The position numbers and the translations under genes were made by a program. This document shows positions 7,028-13,766 of a DNA stretch of 18,776 bases, in pieces. Positions within the stretch are counted from its first letter, which is position 1, and every line of letters starts with the position of its first letter. This stretch comes from an uncultured beta proteobacterium (GTDB taxonomy: Bacteria; Pseudomonadota; Gammaproteobacteria; Burkholderiales; Rhodocyclaceae), in NCBI GenBank assembly GCA_903933395.1, contig CAIZKA010000337.1:1-18776 (forward strand). The letters run 5' to 3'. The notes beneath the pieces were generated by a model, which worked only from the letters and a program-made list of their open reading frames with translations, was not told the DNA's origin and did no database searches.

Positions 7028-7747
7028 ATGCTCGACATATCCACCGCCGCATTCTGGATAGCGGTACTGCAAATCATCCTGATCGACATCCTGCTCGGCG
7101 GCGACAATGCCGTGGTCATTGCACTGGCCTGCCGCAAGCTTCCCCCGGAGCAGCGCAACAAGGGAATTTTCTGGGGCGTGATGGGCGCCATCGGCCTGCG
7201 CATCGTGCTCATTTTCTTCGCCCTGCAACTGTTGGCGGTGCCCTGGCTCAAGATCGTCGGCGCCCTGCTGCTGTTCTGGATCGGCGTCAAACTGCTGGTG
7301 CCCGAGGACGACGGCCACGGCGACGTGGCAGCAGCAACCTCGCTGGCCGGGGCGATCAAGACCATCATCGTCGCCGACGCGGTGATGAGCCTGGACAACG
7401 TCATCGCCGTGGCCGGCGCCGCCAATGGCAGCATGCTGCTGGTCACCTTCGGCATCCTGGTCTCGATCCCGATCGTGGTCTGGGGCAGCCAGCTGGTGCT
7501 GAAACTGATGGACCGTTATCCCATCGTGATTACCGCCGGCGGCGCCTTGCTGGGATGGATTGGCGGCGGCATGATGGTCAGCGACCCGGCGCTGCCGGCC
7601 GGACTGCTGGATGGCATCCCTTATCCCAAGCAACTGGCGTCGATTGCCGGTGCCGCGGTGGTCATAGTCATCGGCAAATGGGTGGCGATGCGTGCCACAC
7701 CCCGCGCGGCCGTTGAACTCACCGCCGGCGATTCCACGAAAGGTTGA
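7028..7747 (+). CDS. TerC-family integral membrane protein, probable metal (Mn) exporter
   Basis: The 239-residue membrane protein has about seven hydrophobic segments and two signature acidic motifs of the TerC family: ILLGGDNAVVIAL (21-33) and DAVMSLDNVIAVAG (117-130). In characterised relatives these aspartates and asparagines line a cation path, and the YjbE/YkoY/Alx branch exports manganese. This small single-domain form belongs to that branch. The start at 7028 is the first ATG close to the conserved N-terminus. It lacks a clear Shine-Dalgarno sequence, and the 41-bp gap after the regulator gene is too short for the manganese riboswitch often found upstream of such genes. The gene is tightly followed by uspA. 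The family is sure; the transported metal is inference. Confidence 0.9.
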   Translation: MLDISTAAFWIAVLQIILIDILLGGDNAVVIALACRKLPPEQRNKGIFWGVMGAIGLRIVLIFFALQLLAVPWLKIVGALLLFWIGVKLLVPEDDGHGDVAAATSLAGAIKTIIVADAVMSLDNVIAVAGAANGSMLLVTFGILVSIPIVVWGSQLVLKLMDRYPIVITAGGALLGWIGGGMMVSDPALPAGLLDGIPYPKQLASIAGAAVVIVIGKWVAMRATPRAAVELTAGDSTKG

Positions 7748-7749
7748 TC

Positions 7750-8178
7750 ATGACGCAAAAATGGCTGGTGCCGATCGATGGCTCCGAGATCGCACTGCAC
7801 TCGATAAGCTGGATCATCAAGCACGCCGCAGAGTTTCGCGAGCCGCCGCAAGTCCTGTTGATCAACGTACAGGTAACGCTGCCCAGTGACATCGGGCGCT
7901 TCATCAATGCCGAAACACTGCGTGAATTTCACCTCGAAGCCGGCACGGCCGCGCTCGCTCCTGCGCGCGACCGGTTGACCGCGGCCGGCCTGATCCCCGA
8001 GGTGCACGTCCTGCTGGGCGACCCGGCAACGGCCATCACCGAATTTGCCGACAGCCATGCCTGTAGCCAGATCCTGATCGGGACGCACGGCAACAGCGGG
8101 CTGACCGGTACGCTGCTGGGATCGGTGGCAATGAAGGTGGTGCATCGGTCCAGGGTGCCGGTGCTGCTGGTTCGGTAG
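7750..8178 (+). CDS. Universal stress protein (UspA family)
   Basis: This 142-residue single-domain cytoplasmic protein has an N-terminal beta strand ending in PIDGSE (Asp10). It also has the full ATP-binding signature G-x2-G-x9-G-S (Gly111, Gly114, Gly124, Ser125), so it should bind ATP. I chose the ATG at 7750 because AAAGG precedes it by six bases; a TTG at 7744 is in frame but less well placed. It begins two bases after the terC stop, so the two are surely co-transcribed. This suggests a stress-linked role alongside the metal exporter. UspA proteins are adaptors of stress survival, and the exact role here is unknown. Confidence 0.93.
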   Translation: MTQKWLVPIDGSEIALHSISWIIKHAAEFREPPQVLLINVQVTLPSDIGRFINAETLREFHLEAGTAALAPARDRLTAAGLIPEVHVLLGDPATAITEFADSHACSQILIGTHGNSGLTGTLLGSVAMKVVHRSRVPVLLVR

Positions 8179-8256
8179 TCCGCATTGCCGTAGTGCCAGC
8201 GCCGACTTTCGCCGATAGCCTGGGCGACAAAACAAAGCGCGGCTTGTTTATGTGGA

Positions 8257-8271
8257 GCCGCCGCAGGCGGC
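8257..8271 (+). terminator. Small hairpin downstream of uspA
   Basis: GCCGCC-GCA-GGCGGC forms a 6-bp GC stem 79 bp past the uspA stop, with no T-run after it. It is the only simple candidate for ending the terC-uspA transcript before the repeat at 8280-8384, and it is weak. Confidence 0.2.
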
Positions 8272-8279
8272 CTGACTCC

Positions 8280-8384
8280 GTCACCCCCTTCCACGGGACG
8301 AAAGCGGGGTTGCGCGGAGCACTGCTCCGCGCCGCCGCCGGGCGGCTGCGCAAAGCCGGCCGTGGGACGGGGATGGGGGGATGG
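8280..8384. repeat. C/G-rich intergenic repeat, copy B, with nested palindrome
   Basis: The outer arms, GTCACCCCCTTCC at the left and GGGGATGGGGGGATGG at the right, match the element at 1125-1161. Here they are split by about 75 bp containing a perfect palindrome, GCGCGGAGCA-C-TGCTCCGCGC (8312-8332). No coding signal is visible, and it fills most of the gap between uspA and rnpB. Confidence 0.45.
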
Positions 8385-8394
8385 TGTATCAAGC

Positions 8395-8421
8395 CCCACC
8401 CATCGCGAAACGACGGGTGGG
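8395..8421 (-). terminator. Hairpin at the rnpB 3' end
   Basis: CCCACCC plus GTCG pairs with CGAT plus GGGTGGG (one G-T pair), an 11-bp stem around TTTCG. It begins at the last bases of the RNase P RNA P1 helix. It is followed by GCTTGATAC rather than a T-run, so it may be a terminator or a 3' processing stop. Confidence 0.45.
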
Positions 8422-8793
8422 AAGTCCGCCGATAAGCCGGGTTCTGTCGTGGGCAACCATTCCTCTGGGACCGCCGTTACCGGCGGCCTCTAGCAGCCTA
8501 CCCGGGAGCGACGCGGGCCACGCCATTACTCCCCTATTTGGCCTTGCCCCGAATGAGGTTTGCCGTGCCGTTTCTGTTACCAGAAACGCGGTGGGCTCTT
8601 ACCCCACCATTTCACCCTTACCGGTTCTTGCGAACGTAGGCGGTATCTTTCTGTTGCACTGTCTGTCGCCTTGGGTCCAGCGGCTTGCGCCGCCGGACTT
8701 ATAGCGCCCGGCCGTTAACCGGCATTCCGCCCTGTGGGGCCCGGACTTTCCTCCAACCACTTGCGTGATCAGCGGTTGCCTGGCGAACTTCCC
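8419..8793 (-). ncRNA. rnpB: RNase P RNA, bacterial type A
   Basis: This is the catalytic RNA of ribonuclease P, which matures tRNA 5' ends. The universally conserved blocks are present on the minus strand in order: GAGGAAAGTCCGGGC (8753-8739), then GGTGAAATGGTGGGGTAAGAG near 8616-8596. AGAGGAATGGTTGCC (8466-8452) and ACAGAACCCGGCTTATC (8447-8431) follow. The ends are set by the P1 helix, GGGAAGTTCGCC (8794-8783) pairing with GGCGGACTTCCC (8430-8419) through one G-U pair. The length of about 375 nt is normal for type A. The exact ends are good to a few bases. Confidence 0.95.
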
Positions 8794-9569
8794 GCTCGCA
8801 TTGTACGCGGCGGACGGAACTGGCGCGTGTCGTCGTAGTAATCGGGCTGTTCGCTCTCGGCCGTGGCGCCGGGGATGCCGAGCAGGGGCAGCGGCTGCCA
8901 GTCGCGGGGCGAAAAATCTCGTTCATCGAACAACGCCGCCAGGCGTAGGTCAAGCGATGCCAGTGCCGCCGTTACGGGCAACTCCAGCCACGTCGCATCG
9001 ACCTCGAGAAACAGTGCCTTGCCGCACAGGCCGACAAAGGGCGCGGCCAGCGCATCGTGGCTGGCATGACCGAAAACCATGAAGCGCGTGCTGCGCAACA
9101 GTTCCTCGCGCCGCTCGACGAAGACCTCGCGCCAGCGATGCTCGCAGAGGCCCTGCCATATTTCCGGAGCACATCCGGCGATGACCACGCCGCATTCGTC
9201 GAACTGGGTCAGGGCGTCGCGGAGTTCCCCGCGCTCGGTGCATCCGGCGCGGCGCGCGGCGACGAGTGCCGCATGGTGGCGCCGGTTCAGCGCCGCCTTG
9301 CTGTGCGGGAAAGCCAGCCAGATGAGCGCGTTGAAGAAATCGTGGCGGTTGCAGGGACGCGTCGCGATCTCTCCGGTAGTGAATGCGTGCTCCTCGTAAC
9401 CCTCGGGACCGCCGGACGGCTCGACGAAGCGCAAGGCGACGCCACCGCCGGTGACCAGCCTGCGCTCACGCGCCATGGCAGTCAGCCGGGACAGGCCCGG
9501 TGTACCACCGGCCAGCCACGGCGCCAGAAAGGCCGACAGCGGATGCAATGCCGGAGAGTCGGCGCTCAA
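8769..9569 (-). CDS. DUF3025 family protein
   Basis: The 266-residue protein has the features I associate with DUF3025. There is a YEEHAFTTGEIATRPCNRHDFFNALIWLAFPHSKAALN block (residues 58-95) and a later GHASHDAL segment (164-171). Members occur widely in beta- and gammaproteobacteria, their function is unknown, and no signal peptide or membrane segment is visible. The start is a TTG at 9569, the only in-frame start near the conserved N-terminus, with GGGGGAGG eight bases upstream. That Shine-Dalgarno sequence comes from the intergenic repeat at 9574-9613. The last eight codons and the stop overlap the 5' end of rnpB, and the rnpB -10 lies in the codons just before. The gene lies between pyrC and rnpB on the same strand. 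Confidence 0.85.
   Translation of the reverse strand: MSADSPALHPLSAFLAPWLAGGTPGLSRLTAMARERRLVTGGGVALRFVEPSGGPEGYEEHAFTTGEIATRPCNRHDFFNALIWLAFPHSKAALNRRHHAALVAARRAGCTERGELRDALTQFDECGVVIAGCAPEIWQGLCEHRWREVFVERREELLRSTRFMVFGHASHDALAAPFVGLCGKALFLEVDATWLELPVTAALASLDLRLAALFDERDFSPRDWQPLPLLGIPGATAESEQPDYYDDTRQFRPPRTMRAGSSPGNR
8800..8805 (-). promoter_or_regulatory. rnpB -10 element
   Basis: TACAAT (8805-8800) lies six bases before G8793, the first base of the predicted RNase P RNA. That fits a sigma-70 -10 box with its start on the P1 helix. No good -35 is visible. The element lies inside the last codons of the DUF3025 gene. Confidence 0.55.
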
Positions 9570-9573
9570 TGAA

Positions 9574-9613
9574 CCACCCTCCCCCCAACCCCCTCGCCAG
9601 GCGAGGGGATGAC
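9574..9613. repeat. C/G-rich intergenic repeat, copy C
   Basis: CCCCTCGCC-A-GGCGAGGGG (9590-9608) is a near-perfect hairpin flanked by a C-rich run (9577-9593) and GATGAC. Read on the minus strand it matches the GTCAYCCCC...GGGGTTGGGGGGAGGG pattern of the other two copies. It supplies the Shine-Dalgarno sequence of the DUF3025 gene. Confidence 0.5.
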
Positions 9614-9686
9614 TACGGTTCGCCGCAAAGCGGCTCCGGGTTCCGGCTTGCGCCGCTTCGGACGGCCGTGCGCGGCGTCACGGCGA

Positions 9687-10721
9687 TCAGGCGAGTTGCC
9701 AGGCCACCGCTTCGCCCGCACGCAGCGGCACCAGGCGGTCGCTATCCGCGTAGTCGAGGCTCGCCGGCACCGCCAGCGCATCGCGCCGCAGTGTGATGTG
9801 TTCTGCATTGCGCGGCAGCCCGTACCAATCGGGACCATGGAAACTGGCAAAAGCCTCCAGCTTGTCCAGCGCTCCAGCCGCCTCGAAGACCTCGGCATAC
9901 AGTTCAATGCCGGCATGCGCGGTGTAGCAGCCGGCGCAGCCGCAGGCCGCCTCCTTCGTACTTTGCCCGTGCGGCGCCGAGTCGGTGCCGAGAAAGAACT
10001 TGGGGTTGCCGGAGATCGCCGCGGCAACCAGCGCCTGGCGGTGGCTTTCGCGCTTCAGCACCGGCAGGCAGTAGTTGTGCGGACGGATGCCGCCGGCGAA
10101 GATCGCATTGCGGTTGAGCAGCAGGTGGTGCGCTGTCAGGGTGCCGGCGACGTTGGTGCCGTGCTCCAGGACGAAGGCGATGCCATCGCGCGTCGTGATG
10201 TGTTCCAGCACCACTTTCAGTTTCGGAAACTCGCGCAGCAGCGGCCGCAGCACGGTATCGATGAACACTGCTTCACGGTCGAATATGTCCACCGCCGGAT
10301 CGGTGACCTCGCCATGCACCAGCAGCGGAACGCCCAACCGTTCCATGCGCGCCAGTGTCGCCGCGCATTTCTTCAAATCGCTGACGCCGGCATCCGAGTT
10401 TGTTGTGGCGCCGGCCGGGTAGAGCTTGACGGCGTGGACGAAGCCGCTGGTTTTCACCGCGTCGATTTCGGCCGGCGGCATGTTGTCGGTGAGATACAGC
10501 GTCATCAGCGGCGTGAAATTCATGCCCGCCGGCAGGGCAGCGAGAATCCTGTCTCGATAGGCAGCGGCCAGCGCCACCGTGGTCACCGGCGGCTTCAGGT
10601 TGGGCATGACGATGGCGCGGGCGAAGCGGCGCGCGGTATCGGGCAGCACGGCGGCGAGCGCCGCGCCGTCGCGCAGATGCAAATGCCAGTCGTCGGGGCG
10701 TGTGATGGTAAGAATCTGCAT
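9687..10721 (-). CDS. pyrC: Dihydroorotase, type II
   Basis: This enzyme carries out the third step of pyrimidine synthesis, cyclising carbamoyl-aspartate to dihydroorotate at a binuclear zinc centre. Its 344 residues match the E. coli-type enzyme. All metal and active-site residues are visible: His13 and His15 in DDWHLHLRDG, carboxylated Lys99 in AVKLYPAGATTNS, His136 (HGE), His174 (EH), and Asp247 with His251 in GTDSAPH. The ATG at 10721 is fixed by the DWHLHLRDG motif and by an in-frame stop upstream. It has no Shine-Dalgarno sequence but a perfect TATAAT at 10733-10728, which would start transcription on the ATG. It follows rsmI by 21 bp, so both read-through and a leaderless transcript are possible. 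Confidence 0.96.
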   Translation of the reverse strand: MQILTITRPDDWHLHLRDGAALAAVLPDTARRFARAIVMPNLKPPVTTVALAAAYRDRILAALPAGMNFTPLMTLYLTDNMPPAEIDAVKTSGFVHAVKLYPAGATTNSDAGVSDLKKCAATLARMERLGVPLLVHGEVTDPAVDIFDREAVFIDTVLRPLLREFPKLKVVLEHITTRDGIAFVLEHGTNVAGTLTAHHLLLNRNAIFAGGIRPHNYCLPVLKRESHRQALVAAAISGNPKFFLGTDSAPHGQSTKEAACGCAGCYTAHAGIELYAEVFEAAGALDKLEAFASFHGPDWYGLPRNAEHITLRRDALAVPASLDYADSDRLVPLRAGEAVAWQLA

Positions 10722-10727
10722 GCCGCG

Positions 10728-10733
10728 ATTATA
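10728..10733 (-). promoter_or_regulatory. Perfect -10 hexamer directly before pyrC
   Basis: TATAAT lies six bases before the pyrC ATG, so the expected +1 is the A of the start codon (10721). The best -35 positions 17-18 bp upstream (TCAAGG, CTCAAG) are poor. Confidence 0.45.
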
Positions 10734-10742
10734 CCGGCCGCC

Positions 10743-11576
10743 TCAGCCGCCCTTGAGCTCCAGCGCCCGCGCGTAGAGCGCGTTCTTCGGCCGGCCGGTG
10801 ATTTCGGCGGCGAGCTTGGCGGCCTGCTTGACCGGCAGTTCGGCCAGCAAAGAAATCAGCACGCGTTCGGTTTCGGCATCCATGCCTTCGCGCGGCGGCG
10901 GACCGGACACCACCAGCACGAATTCGCCACGCTGGTGGTTGGCATCGGCTGCCAGCCAGGCCGGTGCATCGGCCAATGGCATGCGCACGATCTGCTCGAA
11001 AAGCTTGGTCAGCTCGCGGGCGATGACGATGTCGCGCTGCGGCTCCAGCAGTTCGACCAGTTCAGCCACCGTTTCCATCACCCGATGCGGCGCTTCGTAG
11101 AACACCAGCGCCGCATCGACGCCTCCCAACGCCTGAATCGCCGTCCTGCGGGCGCCGACTTTTGCGGGCAGGAAGCCGACGAAAAGGAAATGCGGATCGG
11201 CCAGCCCCGCTGCCGACAGCGCCGCGATTGCCGCGTTCGGACCCGGCAGCGGGACCACGCGAAAACCCGCGGCGCGCACCGCGGCGACCGTGCGCGCACC
11301 GGGGTCCGAGACGCCCGGCGTGCCGGCATCCGAGATCAGCGCCACCGCCTTGCCTTCGCCGAGGAGGCGCACCAGCTTGTCGGCAGCTTCGTTTTCATTG
11401 TGCTGGTGCAGCGCGAGCGTCGGTATCTTGATGCCGTGGTGATCCAGCAGGTGGCGCGCATGACGCGTGTCCTCGCAGGCGACCAGATCGACGCCGCGCA
11501 GGGTTTCCAGTGCGCGCAGGCTGATGTCGCCGAGATTCCCGATCGGCGTGGCGACGACATACAATGCATTTTCCAT
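10743..11576 (-). CDS. rsmI: 16S rRNA (cytidine-1402-2'-O)-methyltransferase
   Basis: RsmI methylates the ribose of C1402 in the decoding centre, using SAM. With the ATG at 11576 the protein has 277 residues and starts MENALYVVATPIGNLGDIS, matching the family N-terminus. The SAM-pocket blocks ACEDTRHAR, SDAGTPGVSDPG and PLPGPNAAIAALSAAGL follow, with the family's EAPHR, ARELTK and GEFVLVV segments later. In-frame starts at 11585 (ATG) and 11600 (TTG) are possible, and none has a clear Shine-Dalgarno sequence. The chosen ATG shares two bases with the divergent yraN ATG. The rsmI/yraN divergence is conserved from E. coli, where lpoA lies between them; lpoA is missing here. Confidence 0.95.
   Translation of the reverse strand: MENALYVVATPIGNLGDISLRALETLRGVDLVACEDTRHARHLLDHHGIKIPTLALHQHNENEAADKLVRLLGEGKAVALISDAGTPGVSDPGARTVAAVRAAGFRVVPLPGPNAAIAALSAAGLADPHFLFVGFLPAKVGARRTAIQALGGVDAALVFYEAPHRVMETVAELVELLEPQRDIVIARELTKLFEQIVRMPLADAPAWLAADANHQRGEFVLVVSGPPPREGMDAETERVLISLLAELPVKQAAKLAAEITGRPKNALYARALELKGG
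11560..11565 (+). promoter_or_regulatory. Candidate -10 for yraN
   Basis: TACAAT ends nine bases before the yraN ATG, inside the rsmI coding region. The -35 (TTCCCG, 18 bp away) is weak. It would give a leader of only two or three bases. Confidence 0.25.
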
Positions 11577-11934
11577 GACCGGCATTCTTGCACAGTCCAA
11601 AGGCGCGGCCGGCGAGCAGCTGGCCGCCGATTACCTGCAAGGCCGCGGGCTCACGTTGATCGAACGCAACTTCCGCGTCCGCGGCGGCGAGATCGACCTG
11701 ATCTGCCGCGACGGCAGGACCACGGTGTTCGTCGAAGTGAGGCTACGCAGCAGGGGTAATTTCGGCGGCGCGGCGGCCAGCATCACCGCCGCCAAGCAGG
11801 CGCGTCTGATCCTCGCCGCACGGCACTGGCTGCTGCGCCACGGCGAAACCCCCTGCCGCTTCGACTGCATTCTGCTCGACGGGCTCGAACCCCAAAACAT
11901 CGAATGGCTGCGCAATGCGTTTTCTGCCGATTAA
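11575..11934 (+). CDS. yraN: YraN/UPF0102 family nuclease-like protein
   Basis: The 119-residue protein is typical of YraN. KGAAGEQLAADYLQGRG is the family's N-terminal helix. RNFRVRGGEIDLI (Glu39, Asp41) and VFVEVR (Glu54) are the acidic motifs of the restriction-endonuclease-like fold. The usual lysine of the E-x-K motif is arginine here (Arg56), as in many YraN proteins. A role in DNA metabolism is commonly supposed but unproven. The ATG at 11575 overlaps the rsmI ATG on the other strand, and no Shine-Dalgarno sequence is visible. It begins the plus-strand run yraN - HIRAN - SIS - BON - rfaE2. Confidence 0.93.
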   Translation: MTGILAQSKGAAGEQLAADYLQGRGLTLIERNFRVRGGEIDLICRDGRTTVFVEVRLRSRGNFGGAAASITAAKQARLILAARHWLLRHGETPCRFDCILLDGLEPQNIEWLRNAFSAD

Positions 11935-11960
11935 TCGCGTAACGAGCACCGATTTGGTTC

Positions 11961-12024
11961 GTCATTCCCGCGAACGCGGGAATCCAGAAGCGCACGACTG
12001 GATTCCGGGTCAAGCCCGGAATGA
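11961..12024. repeat. 64-bp palindromic intergenic element with GTCATTCC ends
   Basis: The terminal inverted repeats GTCATTCC and GGAATGAC enclose two nested hairpins: ATTCCCGCG-AA-CGCGGGAAT (11964-11983) and ATTCCGGG-TCAA-GCCCGGAAT (12002-12022). CCAG and CTGG lie between them. This is the architecture of the dispersed palindromic repeats common in proteobacterial intergenic regions. It sits between yraN and the HIRAN gene within the operon. Confidence 0.85.
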
Positions 12025-12064
12025 CAAACCCGGAAAAGGTTTTCCCGGTTCAACAGGATTTCTC

Positions 12065-12421
12065 TTGAGGCTGATGCTCGGCCTCGCCATCAGCCTCAAC
12101 ACACTGGCCGCCGACGTCCGCATCCTGGTGCAAAGCTCGCCGCTGGCCGGCTTTCAGTACCATGCCGGCGAAGCCCTGTGGCAGGACATGCGCGAGGGCG
12201 ATCGCCTGACGCTGGTCCGCGAAGCCGACAATCCGCATGACGCCAACGCGGTGCGCATCGAGTGGCGCGGGCAGAAGTTGGGCTACCTGCCGCGCGCCGA
12301 AAACCGCACGGTGGCCGCCGCCATGGACAAGGGCGAAGCCATCGACGCCCGCATCGCCAGAATGCGCCCGCACAAGAATCCCTGGCAGCGGGTGCTGATC
12401 GAAGTATTTGTTGTACTCTAG
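12065..12421 (+). CDS. Small HIRAN-domain protein with a signal peptide
   Basis: With the TTG at 12065 the protein has 118 residues. AGGA lies seven bases upstream, and an ATG at 12074 is the alternative. The first 17 or so residues (RLMLGLAISLNTLAA) look like a signal peptide cut near LAA-DV. The rest is a single HIRAN domain: VRILVQSSPLAG, FQYHAGEALW, LVREADNPHDANAVRI (the family's core motif), GQKLGYLPR and a basic C-terminus. HIRAN domains in helicases such as HLTF bind single-stranded DNA ends, and free-standing bacterial versions have no established function. The frame is open upstream through the 64-bp repeat to 11915, but that peptide is a translated repeat. It lies between yraN and the SIS gene, so it is probably in the operon. 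Confidence 0.8.
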   Translation: MRLMLGLAISLNTLAADVRILVQSSPLAGFQYHAGEALWQDMREGDRLTLVREADNPHDANAVRIEWRGQKLGYLPRAENRTVAAAMDKGEAIDARIARMRPHKNPWQRVLIEVFVVL

Positions 12422-12456
12422 GCGCCCTATTCCGGCCTCGAACCCCAGCCGTGAAC

Positions 12457-12475
12457 GCTATCCTTTTTCGATAGC
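12457..12475 (+). other. Small hairpin before the SIS isomerase gene
   Basis: GCTATC and GATAGC form a 6-bp stem around CTTTTTC, 27 bp before the SIS gene ATG. It is followed by CTTAACC, not a T-run. It may be a weak terminator or a leader structure, and nothing more can be said. Confidence 0.25.
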
Positions 12476-12502
12476 CTTAACCGACGCACCAAAACCCGAT
12501 CC

Positions 12503-13096
12503 ATGTCACTCGCCCGACGCATACAACAACAATTCCAGGACAGCGCTCAGGTCAAGCTCGCTGCGTTGGCCGCCATGGCCGCGCCGATCGAGGCCGCTAC
12601 GCGCCGCATGGCTGCCTGCCTCCAGGCCGGCGGCAAAGTGATGGCCTGCGGCAACGGCGGTTCCGCCGCCGATTCGCAGCATTTCGCCGCCGAACTGCTC
12701 AATCGCTTCGAGAAGGAACGCCCTCCGCTGGCGGCGATCGCCCTGACCACCGACACCTCGACCCTGACCTCGATCGCCAACGACTACCGCTACGAGGATG
12801 TCTTCGCCAAGCAGGTGCAGGCGCTGGGTCGCAGCGGCGACGTGCTGCTGGCCATTTCAACCTCGGGCAATTCGCCCAACGTCATCGAGGCCATCCACGC
12901 CGCCCATGCGCGCGGCGTCGTCGTCGTGGCGCTCACCGGCAAACAGGGCGGCAGGATCGCCGCGCTGCTCGGAACCGACGATATCCATCTTTGCGTGCCG
13001 GCGGAACGTACCGCGCGCATCCAGGAAGTCCACCTGCTCGCCATCCACTGCCTGTGCGATGGCATCGATGCATTGATACTGGGAGAAACACCATGA
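12503..13096 (+). CDS. SIS-domain phosphoheptose isomerase (GmhA/DiaA type)
   Basis: The 197-residue protein has one SIS domain with phosphosugar-binding loops GNGGSAADSQHF (50-61) and ISTSGNSPNV (118-127). The overall text (ERPPLAAIALTTDTSTLTSIAND, RIQEVHLLAIHCLCDGID) resembles DiaA, the DnaA-binding initiation factor. However, the GmhA catalytic pair is kept: Glu64 in HFAAEL and His182 in LLAIHCL, both lost in E. coli DiaA as I recall it. Gln174 and the SIS serines are also present. It should therefore convert sedoheptulose 7-phosphate to heptose 7-phosphate, the first step to LPS heptose. This is supported by rfaE2 two genes downstream. A DnaA role cannot be excluded. Its TGA overlaps the dolP ATG in ATGA. 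Confidence 0.9.
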   Translation: MSLARRIQQQFQDSAQVKLAALAAMAAPIEAATRRMAACLQAGGKVMACGNGGSAADSQHFAAELLNRFEKERPPLAAIALTTDTSTLTSIANDYRYEDVFAKQVQALGRSGDVLLAISTSGNSPNVIEAIHAAHARGVVVVALTGKQGGRIAALLGTDDIHLCVPAERTARIQEVHLLAIHCLCDGIDALILGETP

Positions 13097-13755
13097 ACCT
13101 CCGAACCGACGCCGGCCAACAATTACGCACGCTCACCGCGCTCGCCCTCTGCGTTCCCCTGCTCGCCGGCTGTGTCGGCGCCGCCGTAGTCGGCGCCGGC
13201 GCCGGCGCCCTGATGGTGATCGACCGCCGCTCCTCGGAGGTCTATATCGCCGACCAGGGCCTGGAAATGCGCGCCTCAAGCCGCATCAGCGAAAAGTACG
13301 GCGACAAGGTGCATGTCAATGTCACCAGCTACAACCGCATGATGCTGCTGACCGGCGAAGCGCCCACCGCCGAGATCAAGGCCGACGTGGAAAAGATTGC
13401 CTCCACCGTACCGGACGTCAAATCGATCGCCAACGAGTTGGCTATCGCCGGGCCGTCCAGTTATGGCGTACGCAGCAACGATTCCTACATCACGTCCAAG
13501 GTCAAGGCGCGCTTTGTCGATGCCGGCAAGTTCAACGCCAACGTGGTCAAGGTGGTGACCGAGGCCGGCGTGGTTTTCCTGCTCGGCATCGTCACCCAGG
13601 CCGAAGCCGATGCCGCGGTCGAGATCGCCCGCACCACGGGCGGCGTGCTCAAAGTAGTGCGCGTGTTCGAGATCGTCAGCCCGGAAAAAGCCGGAACAGT
13701 GAATAAGACGGCTCCTGCGGCGCCGCAGGACGCCAAGCCGGCGCCCGGCAAATAG
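13093..13755 (+). CDS. dolP: Two-BON-domain outer membrane lipoprotein (DolP-like)
   Basis: The 220-residue lipoprotein has a short signal ending in the lipobox LAGC, with lipidated Cys27. The next residues (VG) carry no inner-membrane retention aspartate, so it should go to the outer membrane. A glycine/alanine-rich linker precedes two BON domains at about 54-121 (VHVNVTSYNRMMLLTGEAP) and 130-197 (VKVVTEAGVVFLLGIV). The family's E. coli member binds anionic phospholipid and maintains envelope integrity. The C-terminal 24 residues form a Pro/Ala/Lys-rich tail, probably disordered and longer than in E. coli. The ATG at 13093 has GGGAG upstream and overlaps the SIS gene stop, so the two are coupled. 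Confidence 0.93.
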   Translation: MNLRTDAGQQLRTLTALALCVPLLAGCVGAAVVGAGAGALMVIDRRSSEVYIADQGLEMRASSRISEKYGDKVHVNVTSYNRMMLLTGEAPTAEIKADVEKIASTVPDVKSIANELAIAGPSSYGVRSNDSYITSKVKARFVDAGKFNANVVKVVTEAGVVFLLGIVTQAEADAAVEIARTTGGVLKVVRVFEIVSPEKAGTVNKTAPAAPQDAKPAPGK

Positions 13756-13766
13756 GACCGCAACGC

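Noticed and set aside
6286..7716. A 476-residue plus-strand open frame
   Set aside because: It is out of frame over the GntR regulator and the TerC gene, which both show family motifs in their own frames.
8179..8418. Possible small gene between uspA and rnpB
   Set aside because: Short frames here cross the repeat and RNase P RNA, and none has a ribosome site or recognisable sequence.
9609..11759. A 716-residue plus-strand open frame
   Set aside because: It is antisense to pyrC and rsmI, both of which have complete active-site motifs. Its composition (His, Arg, Gln, Gly-rich) is that of a GC-rich shadow frame.
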